Source: Holothuria scabra
Taxonomy: Eukaryota > Echinodermata > Holothuroidea > Aspidochirotida > Holothuriidae
Reading direction: 5' to 3'
Length of the DNA: 64,000 bases
Assembly (NCBI GenBank): GCA_037179385.1
Contig: CM074188.1
Location: 20,353,318 to 20,417,317 of the forward strand
Shown: piece after piece, positions 48,256-61,063 of the stretch
How positions within the stretch are numbered: position 1 is the first letter of the stretch
Layout of the letters: every line of letters starts with the position of its first letter
Notes under the pieces: model-generated
Told to the model about the DNA's origin: nothing
The model's input: the letters and a program-made list of their open reading frames with translations, nothing else
Databases searched by the model: none
Position numbers and translations under genes: made by a program

Positions 48256-48824
48256 TGGGCAGGTAGATGTGGTTCTTTAAAGGAGAGATGTAGGCCTATT
48301 GTAATTCTGCCTAAACGGTTACCTCATCAGTGTGCGTTACCTTCAATTGGCGTAGTCGGAAGTGTGCCAAAATTTTTGAAAAACGCAACCCATCAGACGG
48401 ACGGAATTTCCAGATGTTTTTGCGATAACTTCATTTGATGAACATGAAAATTACTGTTAAAAGAAGAATCAAATCTTAAAAATTTCTCAGTCACACTCTG
48501 ACTACAGATGAAATATTGCTTTTTGGCACACGGGGACGCAAGATTTTCAGGGGGCAGGTGCCCCGGCCCCTCCCCCCACCTCTTGGGTCCGCCACTGATA
48601 GGGGTCAGATTACACTGTTTACATATTTCTTCTTGTTTGTAAAGCGCCTGCAGTCCTGATTGTACCATTAACTCACCAAATTGGGAAAAGAATATAACTA
48701 TGATACAAAAATTTTGGTATACATGAGTAATTCATTAATTTTCTGCAAAAGGAGGAATTAATAACATTCGTTAAATGCGTAATTCATCAATTTTCTGTGA
48801 AATTTTGAATTGTTGAAATATTGT

Positions 48825-49567
48825 AAGTTTTCATTTCATCGTTGTGTGCAAAATGTTAAGATAATAAGTAAACATTTCATCATTTTGTTACAAAATGTAA
48901 AGACAATGCAGTGACTAGGTTCTTAACTTGATGTCAACTTAGCGCTTCCATAGAATTTCGCCGTTTAAACAAGATCGACATGATGACAATTTTCTGAATT
49001 TTGCCATTTTGATAAAAAGTTCTTACCCGGCAAAATGACATTTTTCTGAATATTAGAGTTTTTACGAGATGATCTAACTCAGCAAGATGACAGTTTTTCG
49101 AATTTTGCCATTTTGACGAGAAGTTCTCATTCGCCAATATGACATTTTTCTGAATTTTACGATTTTGACGAGATGTTTAAACTCGTCAAAATGTCATTTT
49201 TCTGAATTTTGCCATTTTGACGAGATATTCAAACTCGCCAAAATGACATTCTTCCGAATTTTTCCATTTTGACGAGATGATCTAATTCGGCAAAATGACA
49301 ATTTTCTGAATTTTGCTATTTTTTCGAGATGTTCTAGCTCAGCAAAGTGACAATTTTTTGAATTTTGTCATTTTGTCGAGATTTTTTAACTCAGCAAAAT
49401 GACAACCCTCGGAATTTTAACGTTTTGACATGTTAATTAAAACGCCAAATTTCGGATTTTTGTCATTTTGAAGACTTAATTTTTGTCGTCAAAATGTCAA
49501 TTCTACGAAAATTGTCATTTTACTGAGATAGCTTTTTTCTTTTGCATGTCCCTTCTACGCTTCCGTA
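48825..49567. repeat. Right foldback arm with tandem array
   Basis: Inverted counterpart of 45175-45810. The array (about 48970-49530) has units around TTTTGCCATTTTGACGAGA and CAAAATGACATTTTTCTGA, and the arm ends CCTTCTACGCTTCCGTA. The arms differ by many substitutions, so they have diverged since formation. Confidence 0.85.
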
Positions 49568-49759
49568 GGAACCTAAAGGACTCGTATGCAGAACATAACC
49601 TAAAATGGAAACTCATGAACAAAGCTCGAGCACTACTCCACATCATATAAAACTTGTAATCTCTGCCTGGAAGAAAAATCCTTCATTATTCTCAAACCTT
49701 CCTTAGCAACTCTAAATAAAAGAAATGAACTGATAATCTCTTGTAGACACAGGAACAAA
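49568..49759 (+). pseudogene. Penelope-like element, segment 2
   Basis: Continues segment 1: after the duplicated GGAACC the frame reads [19 protein letters not shown], meets a frameshift near 49645, and continues [20 protein letters not shown] then [16 protein letters not shown]. That CNLC and LNKRNEL order is the conserved end of the GIY-YIG region in Penelope-like elements. It is cut again at 49759 by the palindromic element, and AACAAA is duplicated on the far side. Confidence 0.85.
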
Positions 49760-52700
49760 TATGGGCGGCCAAAAGGGCAAAAAAGACTGATGACGAAATA
49801 ATCAATCTAATTTCAAAAATTAATTTTAAAGGTAAAAAATATTCTAAGTGAGAAATTTAGAAATAAAATAAGCAATGATTACATTTAAAAAAGCGAGCAA
49901 TACATATTACGTCCCCAAAACAATTGAAAAAAAAAAAACACTAAAAGTAGTTATAATTAATCTCAAAATTAACACATTACCGTTTTATCCAAATGAAATA
50001 TCAAAGACCCCCAATAAAAAAGGGAAAACAAATAAAAAAAAAATAAAATAAAAACGCAAATACAAACGCAATTTTGTGATTTTGTTTTATCTTGTGTTTT
50101 CATTTTATTCCTTGTTATCTTTTTTCTTTAATTTATTTGGGTGTCTTAATAGTTTTTTTTTAAATCGTCTTTTTTGCCCTTTTAGCGCGCTACAGGTGGA
50201 CAAAAGGGCAAAAAAGACAATTTGCGAAAAAGACAAACTGCGGAAAAGACGATTTGTGAAAAAATGAGGGCGTCCTAAGACTGATGGATTCAGAGCATCT
50301 ATATCTATAAATATGCTTGAAAACTGCATTACATATCCAAACCCGCAAAACCAGTTAAAACCACCGTGAAGGCTTGCTTGCAGCCACACACTCCCTTTTT
50401 ACGCACATCAGTGGGCAGTGTGAGTCGATCAGGGAGGTGCTATTAGGTATTAAATGATAATGTTTTCTCTCCGCCCGCAAAGCAATCAGTTAAGAGGTTG
50501 GGGAAGTGTATCACTGTGCAATAATTGCTGTGTGTACCATCATTTTTGAAAAGTGAGGGTGCTTTTTGAAGATGCCCCCCTTCCAAAACAGTGAGGGGGC
50601 GTCCCACGTCCCTCCCGCCAATGATCCACGCCCAAGAATTAGCCCGCTTTGGATAGGTAGTTTTTTTCATGCATAAACTGGGTGAGAATTAAGGTTCATG
50701 TGAAGTCTCATTGTGCTCAAATGGACCAGCCCATATACATCCGTATGATCCATATGGGGTAGTTCAGGTTCCTACGTGGCAACTACCCCATTAGGGACCA
50801 GATTTATCCCAAATGGACCTTATGAGTATATGTACTGGCCCGGACAAAATGAACCCCTTACAAATTTTGGTTGCAAGTTTATGTCATGGCCCCATACGAT
50901 GGCGCATGTTTGGTCCCTAGGGATCCCTTTTGATAATGTTACCATAGTGACATAACGTTCTCCTTTTATTGGCCCCAGAGGGTCTAGTGTAGTCTAACAC
51001 AGGTGTGGGACTCCAAAGGAAGGAGCTCCGGTCCCTAAACCTTGACTTTAGAGGATGGGGCATCCCAAGTGCGGTTAGTCAACATACTGCATTCCCCCCT
51101 TGTGAGAAATGCTGCCTACGCTACTTACTGCCCTTTCTATTCCCGCAACCCATCGTTATTCCTTGTCCGTTGGTCCGTTAACAGGCTATCGGCTGGAACC
51201 TAATGGTTGCATGCCAAAGGCAACACTACTGTTCGCATCGAACACACCGGACCAAAACACTGGCTAACATGCTACGCGAACATATGGACTCTTGGAAAAA
51301 GGTCAGACAAAGGTCCTCAAGTCGATTGGAAGCTGGCACATTTGTAAGGTCAATGTTTAGGGACCGGAGCTCCTTCCTTTGGAGTCTCACACCTGTGATA
51401 GACTACGCTAGACCCTTTGGGGCCAATAAATTGAGAACGTTATGTCACCATGGTAACATACCCAGGAATTCCTAGAGACCTAACATGCGCCATCGTATGG
51501 GGCCATGATATGAACTTGCAACCAAAATTTGTACGGGGCTCATTTTGTCCGGGCCAGCACATACACCTATAAGATCCATATGGGATGAATCTATCCCATA
51601 TGGGTCATACGGACATATATATGGGCTGGTCCATTTGGGCCCCTTGTGAATCCCATAAAGGTTTGCTACCTGCAGAAATCATGAGCTCCATACAGACTTT
51701 GCCGATGGACCGAACGGTTCGCTCATCAGTTCCATATGGAAGGATCAAACAAAATGCTCAGTGAACTTGACCACCATGAGACTTCACAGGAATACTTAAT
51801 TCTCAGTCCAGTTTATGCATGACAAACTACCCATCCAAAGCGGGCTGATTCTTGGGCGTGGATCCCTGGCGGGAGGGGCGTGGTTTTGGTAGGGGGACAT
51901 CTTCAAAAAGCACCCTCACTTTTCCAAAAATGATGGAAAACACATCAATAATTGCCCAGGAAAACGAAAATAGAGGGGGAGACCCCTTATACTTATCCGT
52001 CCCTTTAGACCCCCGATCCCTCATGCCAACAATCACAAAACTTATTCCCCCGACCTCCGCGACGAAAATTCTGAAGACGCCGTTCTTCCACCACAAATGG
52101 TGAAAAAGTCCCCCACATTTTCATATTAATCCCTTCCCCAATTTACTGTTTATTTGGTGGCCGAGAGAAAACATTATCACACCATGAAGGTGTTGTTAGG
52201 TAATAACACCTCCCTGATCGACTCAGACTGCCCACTGATGTGCGTACTGTCTTGCTACATGCTTCTCAACAAAGGGAGTGTATGACTGCAAGAAAGTCTT
52301 CGCGGTGGCTTTAACTGGTTGTGCGGGTTTGGATATCTAATGCAATTTCCAAGCATATTTTTAGAGACAGGTGCTCTGAATCCATCAATCTCAGGACGCC
52401 CTCATTATTTTTCACAAATCGTCTTTTTCGCCGTTTGTCTTTTTCACAAATCGTCTTTTTTGCCCTTTTGGCCACCTATAGCGCGCCAAAGGGGCAAAAA
52501 AGACGATTTCAAAAAACTATTAAGGAACCCAAATAAATTAAAAAAAAAAAAGGATAACGGGAAATTAAATGAAAACACATGATATAACAAAAACACAAAA
52601 TTGCGTTTCTATTTGCGTTTTTATTTTATTTCTTTTTTTTTATTTGTTTTCCATTTTTTTTTATTGGGGGTCTTTGATATTTCATTTGGATAAAACGGTA

Positions 52701-52915
52701 ATGTGTTAATTTTAAGATTAATTTCAATTACTTTTAGTGTTTTTTTTATTTTGTTTTGGGGACGTTATACATATTGCTCGTTTTTTAAAATGTAATCATT
52801 GCTTATCTTATTTCTAAATTTCTCACTTAGAATATTTTTTTACCTTTACACTTTATTTTTGAAATTAAAATGAATATTTTGACATTTGTCTTTTTTGCCC
52901 TTTTGGCCGCCCATA
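49760..52915. mobile_element. 3.16-kb palindromic transposon with 6-bp TSD
   Basis: The ends are TATGGGCGGCCAAAAGGGC and its exact reverse complement, flanked by AACAAA (49754-49759 and 52916-52921). The arms are about 1.3-1.5 kb each (49760 to about 51048, and about 51350-52915) and remain alignable throughout, leaving a central loop of only about 300 bp. Each arm carries an internal hairpin in which GCCCTTTT...AAAAGGGC repeats the terminal motif (about 50170-50215 and 52455-52500). No frame in the arms or loop resembles a transposase; the longest frames are arm shadows. It inserted into the Penelope-like element at 49759. Confidence 0.87.
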
Positions 52916-52921
52916 AACAAA

Positions 52922-53150
52922 CACCTGCTGTGTTATTATTCTAATAGGTAATGTATCTTGGCTCGCTGTACACCGTTCTTGCCTGTTCATAACGAACACG
53001 AAACGAACACGTGCTTGAAAACGGACACGTTCAAAAGCAGCGAACACATACTGCGTCTTCAACGTTATTGTAATCATTCTACTTCAGGCTTCTGAGGAGC
53101 GAGGAAACAGTTCTGTAAAGCTATGTTGCAAAAACCTATTGCAACCTTTT
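52922..53150 (+). repeat. Penelope-like element tail with hammerhead-like core
   Basis: After the second AACAAA the retroelement continues into non-coding tail. At about 53090-53115 it reads TTCTGAGGAGCGAGGAAACAG: CTGAGGA fits the hammerhead CUGANGA consensus and GAAAC follows, but only GCGAG lies between, so stem II is lost. TTCAACGTT and GAAACAGTTCTGTAAAGC are shared with 40230-40400. Confidence 0.5.
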
Positions 53151-54289
53151 CAATATTACAGCTCCCTTCACAGGGTTGATCGAGTACTTTACCATTGCCT
53201 GGTTGACATTATAATTACTTTTTACTATTACGGTAATATATTATAATTATTAATGTATTTATTTATTCATATAAAATGTTCTCTACCAGAACTGTGTTTT
53301 CCATTTCTTCTTGTTTTTGCTTGAAATTATTACCTAAGTTAGCAAGGGGGCTTATCACCTTCGGTCTAGTCTACGCTTTAAGATTTCCAGACACTAATTT
53401 AATCAGTCAGGCCTAATTTGTTAATTGTAAATTATCATCATGCAGTATGTTTTCAATATAAAAACCGTTTGTACGCGGAAATGACAAAGTATAAAGGCAT
53501 CGCTATTGACAATACTTGAAAACAGATTGGGCAATCTTTAAAATGCGTTTAAGCGGAACAAAGTGTCGTTAAGAGGTTGTCAATTATATTTAAACAAGAT
53601 TGATGGACGTAAAGAATCCGGTAACTCGAAAATGCCAGCGGCTCTAAATCGCCAAGGAAAAATAGTCTCCGCTGTATGGTGACCCACTTTTTAAAACTTT
53701 ATATTTTGAAGGAAAAAAGACAGCAGTTGTACCGTTCTCATATGTCGTACCTAAGGTGTTCCTTCAAGTCACGGACGGGGAAATTATATGAAAAAAGAAG
53801 AACGAAACTTTTGACTTTTCTGTAAGTTATTGAGAATGGCTGTTAACCGCTTTCCTCGGGGACAGTTTCTGAGTTACAAATATATCTTAATAACGCGTGT
53901 TTAAAAAGTTATGGCTGTGATTGGAATCATTTGGAGATGTGAAAACGTGAAAATTCGTGTGAACAGCTGGAGCTTTTGGGATTTGGCCCTATTTTGTAGG
54001 AGAATTGGAGTAAGTTTCTTCTTTCCTTTTACTTCGAGGAATGTTAACGAGTTTTTAGATCCTTCGGGTATCAACCTATTTAGGGCTATTGGAATTTAAA
54101 GAGTCTAATCACACGATTTGCATGTCAAGGAGATTAATGAACAACTAAAATGTATGTGCCATGTATTGCATTTTGCAATTGCATCGTGTTTTTGAAAGGC
54201 ACGGTGAAAAATGGTTCTGATGTGATGTGCTCAATTTATTATGTGTATTTAGCGGTGTATAAACAGGAATTCAATGTATTTAGGTGAAA
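53151..54289. other. No gene seen
   Basis: AT-rich unique sequence; the 62-codon frame at 53911-54099 has no splice or homology support. Confidence 0.45.
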
Positions 54290-54475
54290 TTAGTCTCTCA
54301 AAACTTATTTTGAAGCAAAGGAAAAGTCCTAGGATTTACTTACTTCTCTTCGAAGTATCTTTCATAATGATTTAGGACTTCAATAGCTTTATGAGGTAAA
54401 CCAAATAGTTTTTGTAGTATATATTTCACATGTGGGAAAAATACTGTCACATGACTCTCAAAAGCCAATCACGAA
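54290..54475. repeat. Inverted relative of the MITE at 30211-30462
   Basis: In reverse complement it shares GTTTCRTGATTGGCT, AGTCATGTGA and TTTTTCC with 30280-30310 and continues with loose similarity. The copy ends where the next MITE begins at 54479. Confidence 0.55.
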
Positions 54476-54478
54476 ACA

Positions 54479-54755
54479 TTAAAGAGGCCATGAAATGACT
54501 CAATGACAGCGATTTGGAGTAATTCTCTGACACCATCTATCAACAAAAAAAGCATTTATTTAAAAAAATTCTGCCTCACTAAAGAGAAATGCTCAAGTGA
54601 AATGGTACCCCTTTCAGCACAACAGCTGAAAAATGCGAAAGATTTAAAAGTGCATTGAACCAAGAATAAAAAAAATAAATGCCATTTTTGTTGATAGATA
54701 GTGTCAGAGAATGACCCCAAATCATTGTTAGTAAGTCATTTCATGGGCTCTTTAA
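54479..54755. mobile_element. TTAA-flanked palindromic MITE
   Basis: The left arm starts TTAAAGAGGCCATGAAATGAC and the right arm ends GTCATTTCATGGGCTCTTTAA. Inverted arms extend about 70 bp and include CTGACACCATCTATCAACAA / TTGTTGATAGATAGTGTCAG. TTAA occurs at both edges. Non-coding, 277 bp. Confidence 0.8.
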
Positions 54756-56616
54756 GTGCTTCAGTACTTCAAAAATGTGCATTTCCCTTTTTGGCCGCTT
54801 TATATGGAGCTCTTTAAGTACGATAATGATGATAGTGAAATAATTTTTGTGACAAAGTTGTCACATTGTCTCTAGAAAGCCTACACGGCAGGATAGTTAA
54901 TCTCAATAAGTCAACTCGTCACAGAAATTTAATTATGAAAAATCACTCAATCCCCTCGAATCCCCACCCCTCACTGTTCCTCCAATTATCTTTCGATATT
55001 TTAGAACATAGTATTACTTGTTCAAGGTAATCCAAGTTAATATCAGTGGACTAATAATGCTGTTTCATGATTCTCCACAGCCATTCATAAAATTGGAAAG
55101 TCTACTTCACTAACTCCAAATTGGGGTGACTACGTTCTTTTTTAAATTATGATGCCGACATAACGAACCAATAATCTTATTGTGGCTATGTCTTAAAATG
55201 AAAAACACAATTCAAATTTCAGAGAGTTAGCATTCTCAGTTAGGATATCAACGTCATCAGGAAAATCATCTCACCATGGTGATATTCTAAAGGTAAACTG
55301 TACAATGTCTTCATATCTCAACATCATGACATGTAGCGTGGCACTTCAAAAGCTCCATAGTTTTGGAATTTTTTTTTTTTTCTAAAAGTCCCCTCGACTC
55401 TCTGGCGAAGAGCCAAGGGGCGAAGGGAATTCCTTGGGCCATCGAAATGACTTTTGTGGATGAAGTGAAAAGGGAGAAACTACATCTATTATACAAATAA
55501 GGTGCTTAGCTCAAATTTGAAACCTCGTGTTACACAAAATTAAAATCCGGGTGACGCTTTCACAGCTTTCACATGAAAGGTTCTTTGAACCATCCGCAAA
55601 TTTTCACAAGGGATAGAGGCCACGGCAACGTAAGTTTGTGAGACGGTTCGGAAATATTTGATATTGTGCTACCGATATACATGTTACCGTAGCGTATTCA
55701 ATTTGATGTTTCCTCTCTAATGAATATTCATGAGCTACAGCCTATAGAGCACTTTCACTGACGACACAAGCATCTCCCTTCTGGGCGTGCAAAATTTAAT
55801 GTAGACTAGTAGTATAGCTAGCTGAGAAGCAGTTGACGACCTACGTCTGGCTGCTGCACTAAAACACTATTCATATTTGCCCGTCATGAGGGTGTGGCTT
55901 TCCAATTGCGACGTCACGTGAAATACTCTACCTGAGGCAATGTTTGAAATGTTTTAAGGAACATGGCAATAACACTACTACAATGACGGGGTTCAGCTCT
56001 CTGAGATTTATTTTATCGAAATTGTCTTGGCACTCCCTGAAAACTCCCTGCTTCCAGCAAAAACATCATGGGGCTACACTAAAATATATTGATTAGAGGT
56101 TTCTCTCTCATAAAACTTTGCTGGTCCTCTAGGAAAAGGCTGCCTCCTATCAAGGAATTTTTCCAATTTTGCCAGTCTTAGCCTCCGTATGATAGCAAAG
56201 GCATTTTAATCATTTAAACCATCAGTAGACCATTCAATATGCCTAATTCTGATCGAAATTCCACTTCTTTCTTTAAAACCCAAATTTTCTCCTTCTTGTT
56301 CCAGAAAACTGAAGTTTTCCACACCTTTCAGTAAAAGTCTCAGTAAAAGTTCGTTTTTTTTCTTTTCATTATTTCAACCATTTTTTTTCGGCTTACTTCC
56401 CATACGGAAATTCCTCTTTTCATGGCCCTTTTTTATGGTGATTTATTGTCTCTGCGCGGGCTCACATTACCCCCTCCCCCCAACCATCCGAAAGCTTGGC
56501 CCATAACTCAACTCTCTCAGAGAGTAAACAATTTTCCCCAATTAAATCACAGTTTTGACCCAGTTGATTTTCTTTTTCTCCGAACTTCCGCTTATGCGGG
56601 AAGGGGGGGGGGGGGC
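54756..56616. other. No gene seen
   Basis: AT-rich sequence with a T run at about 55369-55381 followed by a possible relative of the GGGCCGTTCGG repeat, and a G run at about 56603-56615 next to the MITE. No exon could be supported. Confidence 0.4.
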
Positions 56617-56762
56617 GATACGCACTGTTTAACAAGAAATTTCCTAACAGGCTAACGGTAGCCCTAATCCCTAACCTGATTCCTAACTCTAACAAAGAAT
56701 ACAATCGATACAATACAATGGCAACAGCCAATCAAGAAATACCTTGTTAAACAGAGCGCATC
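56617..56762. mobile_element. 146-bp MITE with TTAGGG-like interior, copy 2
   Basis: Reverse-complement copy of 1168-1313, same length. Ends are GATACGCACTGTTTAACAAG and CTTGTTAAACAGAGCGCATC; the interior reads CCCTAATCCCTAACCTGA. It shows what the first copy looks like without a nested hAT. Confidence 0.82.
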
Positions 56763-58359
56763 TACCGGTATGTGTTGTAAGTTTAGTGCAACTACTTCAA
56801 CGGGTGTATGCCGTATGAAAACTACAATTGTAAAAATAATGCAAGTGATCAGAGTAAATTAAACTTATAACCAGTGGCGACTCCAGAATGTCAAATTTGG
56901 GGGAAAACTGGGGACAAAGGATAATGTTGGGAAAAAATTATAGGGCTCATCTCGAAACCGAGCCCAAAGCACCTGTTCCTGTGGCGGGGATCTGTGGGGT
57001 GAAGGGTGAATCCCCTGGAAGCTCTGACGGAGGTTTTAGCATATCTCTTGTTGAAAAATTTAAAGTCTCTGAAGAGGTTATTTTGTCGTTTAACCCAGCT
57101 GATCTAATTTTTTAGGGGGGGGGGGGAGACTCAAATTCTCAGCACATTCTTGGAAACCAGACTCAGGGCGTAAGCTCATAACTTTGATATCTAGATAAAA
57201 ACAATTAAATTGATATCATTTAGCTCGATTTTTTCCTCTTTTTACCCGTTTGCGTTTACTCAAAGTTTCGTTTGCACTATTGCCAATACATAATTATTAC
57301 ACGGATTAGGGAACTAATCTGGTCCTTCGTTATCGACGTGTCGGTACATGATGTTTTATCAAGGCATGAGTACATCCAGGAGGCCTACAAACAACACTTT
57401 GCGAACAATCGTATGTTTAAAGGACAATATAACCTTCGACGGAATTTTTATACACGTATTGTCTGTATCTTCAAAGAAATCCGCTCTCCCCCGCTAATTT
57501 TACGAATCTCTGTATTTTCGTAAACCCTCGACAAATTGAAAGACAATATTCATTTTAAGGAAAAAATCACAGCTTCTAAAACAAAAATACATTTATAGAT
57601 GAAAGATTTGGCAAGGTCAGCGTGAAGCATTTCCTATGAGGCATAGAGGTAGTTAGTGGTATTGAACTCACACGAAACATAATTTATTTCAAGGTCATAT
57701 TTTCAGCAGATTTGCAAAAAGCCCCTAACCTATCATGAATTTCCTATAGGAGAAACTTCTGTGTGCTATATATTAGTGCTGCAACTATCCTCGGGATTCA
57801 ATATGCTGCTCCTTAATCATAGCCGAACGCTTGATAGAGCGAATTAGGCAGCAGCATTTACCATTTTACTTTAAGGAGTTACATTTCTTCGAAGAAAACC
57901 GCAATGATGCCCTCTATTCCAGTTTTTGCAAGTCTGTTGATGACCTATATGAAATCGCAAACGAAGGAATGTTGACATTATTGTTGTAACGCACAGTTAG
58001 ATACAATATGTTCATCATTGTCTTTATTCATAACTAAAATGGTACACAAATTGCAACTAAGAATATGGAAAGCTCCCGAAATCACATGAGTGGGTGGTGG
58101 ATGAAAAGTTTATATTCTGATAGGGATGATGGTCAGCATATACAGGTACGGTTTATCCTCTCACTGATTCATTCTACTCATAAAGGATGGCGCATTGGCC
58201 AGCCAGACAAACTACTGAAAAGGGTGAAAATTTGTCAAGGGTGGTATCTTTCCAGGTGGATAAAATGTAGTACGTCAACGGCAAATTTCAACATAAGTAG
58301 CCGGCGAAAAACATCAAAGGAATGTTTCACCCTCATTTGCCTACGGCTCTTAAGTAGTT
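56763..58359. other. No gene; hAT-like end and G-tract
   Basis: A hAT-like left end CAGTGGCGACTCCAG starts near 56874 and a G run lies at 57115-57127; no matching right end was found. The frame at 58065-58433 runs into the following GT repeat and is probably not a gene. Confidence 0.4.
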
Positions 58360-58428
58360 GGGTGTGTGTGTATGTAAGTGTGCGTGTGGGTGTGTGTGTG
58401 TGTGTGTGTCTGTGTGGGTGTGTGTATA
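58360..58428. repeat. (GT)n-rich microsatellite
   Basis: Imperfect GT/GTGC repeats over about 70 bp. Confidence 0.9.
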
Positions 58429-61063
58429 ATTAGCGGAGAAGAAAAGGATGCGCCTCAAATACCACCACTCCTCTCTGACAACTACCGCGAAAGACAAGGC
58501 ATGTTAATAAATACTCCATATATAATATTATAATAATAATAATAATATTCGGCGTTTTCATGAAAAATAAATTAGGCAATGACCAATGTCTCCCAGTTAG
58601 AGAAGTTCAGCGAACAATTGTTCTCTTTTACCGTTGCAGAATGTTGAAACTTAAAGATGCACGATATATAATCCATGCATATACACTTATTCAGTAAATT
58701 TCCCTGATAAAATTTTACAAATGGATATTGAATTAAGAAGATAGAATAATTAAAATCATGCAATGTTAGAAAACAGACACTACACATAGATGAATGAATT
58801 TTTGAATTTACAGAACTTCTACAACCCGGTATATTCAATTTTTCTTTTTTTTTTCTTTTTTGATATTTCTTGTTTATTTCCTTTGTCATGTAAAAGAGAC
58901 ATAACTCCATTCGTTTTCAACTCGATCAGTATCGCATTTCTTATTTCCCAGACCAAAATTGCCAATTCCCACGCATAAATCTCCCAACGATGCCTTCGAT
59001 GAAATGTTGTTAATTACACTCACGCAAAATGTAACGGCACTCTGAAGACATAAGAACATTCAATGGGGTATGTCGCATATTTTGTCGTTCTCACATCACA
59101 AAGCGGTTATTAAAAGCAATTTGCGAAGATTTTCAAACGACTGATCACAAGAAATGAATTGAGGGAGGGGAAATTCGTGAATGACCTCAGTATTCTCCGA
59201 GGGTTACCTGCTTCAATTATGAGACACTTCAACGATGCGAAAAGTATATAAGCCATTCATGAAGTAATTATCGAGATGATGCGATATTTCTTTTTATATA
59301 AATTACGTCATATTTTATACAGAAGAATACTTAGTGATATCTCTACGGCGTTTTTCCAGGATAGCCTCAGACCTCAGTATTCAAAAGGACGTATTTTGAA
59401 CTGTGAATGTTAGATCTTAGTGATTCCATTTGAATACTTTTTCTTGTTAAATTTTTGTGTTAAATTTCGGACGTAGTAATCTTTCATTAACGCATCTTTG
59501 GCGGTTATGTCTTCTCTTCGCCAGTTCGCTAGCTGTGGTCCAGCAGTCCTGTTATTGCTGTGATAACTCATTTCATTCTTTCGTCTTATTTTACAACTTG
59601 TTGAAACAGTAATGAACAAGTTGTAACATTACATATTTGTGCATTAATTGTAACAAACTCGTTTATGACTGTTGTTTGAGGACGTAGAGAAAATAATCTA
59701 AACCCTGAAAAGGTGATTAAGAATTCAAACGTTTTTCTAGTCTTTTTTGCCCCATTTTGTAAACACGTTTAGATGATGAACACACGTGTCTTAGTCCTAA
59801 ACATTGTCTGTTAAACAAGTTTAATGCCTAAAAATTTCGTGTTTTATTAGCTAAATATATGTTTGGAATTTAAGCGTATTAATGATTAAAGTCGTAGCAA
59901 AAGTGTTCAGAGAGTAACATGATAACCGGCCGAACTAGGAAATTGGGAACAAAAAGTTGTTGTTTGTACAGTAGGTATAAATCTACCAAGGAAAGCTTTG
60001 GATACAAATTTTGTGACACATTCTTCCCTAACAAAACATTTTGACTATTTTTCTTAGCTCGAGTATCTATTAGCACTTAAACGTGTAAATAGTGTATTCT
60101 TATATACAGTGAACATAAAGAGTGTGTTAATATTATTAACACTTTGACGCCTCAAAACTTAGACATTAAATACGTTGAAGTGCAATTGTATTTCATGTTA
60201 CGTAGCGTTAAAGAATGGAACTGGCACATTCATGTGTTTACAACAATGACAATTCCACACGCTAATCGCCTTTTTATTTATGAGCCAGTGTGTTAATAAA
60301 TTATTTGATACACTTTCACTGTTACAAAAATGAGCCATTTACACGTCAAGGCGTAAATAAAAAGAATAGTCCAGAACTAAATTTAAATGTTAATATCTGA
60401 AAGAGAAACACATTACTTGCATTCTGGTGAAATTTTTATGAATTTGTATAAATTTTCTACTTTGAATGGAATTACATTGTTAGCCAATGTTTATTTTTTA
60501 TAACGCACCAAAAATTTATGCAACTCAATTCTGATGAATTGATGTCATAAGTGCGTCCTTGGCAATAAAATTTAAAAAAAAAAAGAAAAAAAAACTGTAT
60601 GCGGCTCTTGGGGCTCGAGCAGCCCATATCAATCCAAGATGAAGATAATAGGATAAAAATAAAAACAGACATTTAACAATGATAAAAACCCTTGGCATCA
60701 CATTTCCTTGCCACAAGTTACTCTTTTCAATTGCCAGTATCTCGAGAACGAACATTGGGAATGAAAAAACTCTCACCCGAATGGTTAGAATATGTTCCTA
60801 AAGTTTGTTCTGGACTGTTTTTTAATTGTTACTTTGTATTATTTACAGTGCTACGAGATGTTACACTCGATTCTCCTTAGGCAAGCATCCCCTATCCTCT
60901 TTCCCAACCCAGAATTCTTACCTAGTTGTTGGTATAAAATTATTAAAATCTTATTTTAGCACCTTCTGCAGTAAGGTTACCTCGTCAAACAATATTGCTA
61001 CACATGGTATATAAACTGATAGAAGTGCTTCATCTACAGTTAGCCTTTGGTCCGTAGCTAGAC
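58429..61063. other. No gene seen
   Basis: AT-rich sequence including an (ATA)n stretch at about 58528-58550, a T-rich tract at 58842-58862, the perfect dyad GTGTTAATATTATTAACAC at 60124-60142 and an A-rich tract at 60571-60594. No exon supported. Confidence 0.45.

Larger units (their letters stand above)
45175..49567. mobile_element. 4.39-kb foldback-type transposon with 6-bp TSD
   Basis: The ends are TACGGAAGCGTAGAAGG and its exact reverse complement, flanked by GGAACC at 45169-45174 and 49568-49573. Long inverted arms follow: about 45175-45810 and 48825-49567. The outer part of each arm is a tandem array of about 60-bp units around GTCAAAATGGCAAAATTCGG and ACATTTTGCCGAG; the inner part is single-copy inverted sequence with ATTCTATGGAARCGCTAAG. 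The middle 3 kb holds other repeats and no transposase. Long arms made of short tandem units are the hallmark of foldback elements, whose usual TSD is 9 bp, so the 6-bp duplication is notable. Confidence 0.85.

Noticed and set aside
58065..58433. 122-codon plus-strand frame
   Set aside because: Its end is the GT repeat and no domain or splice signal supports it.
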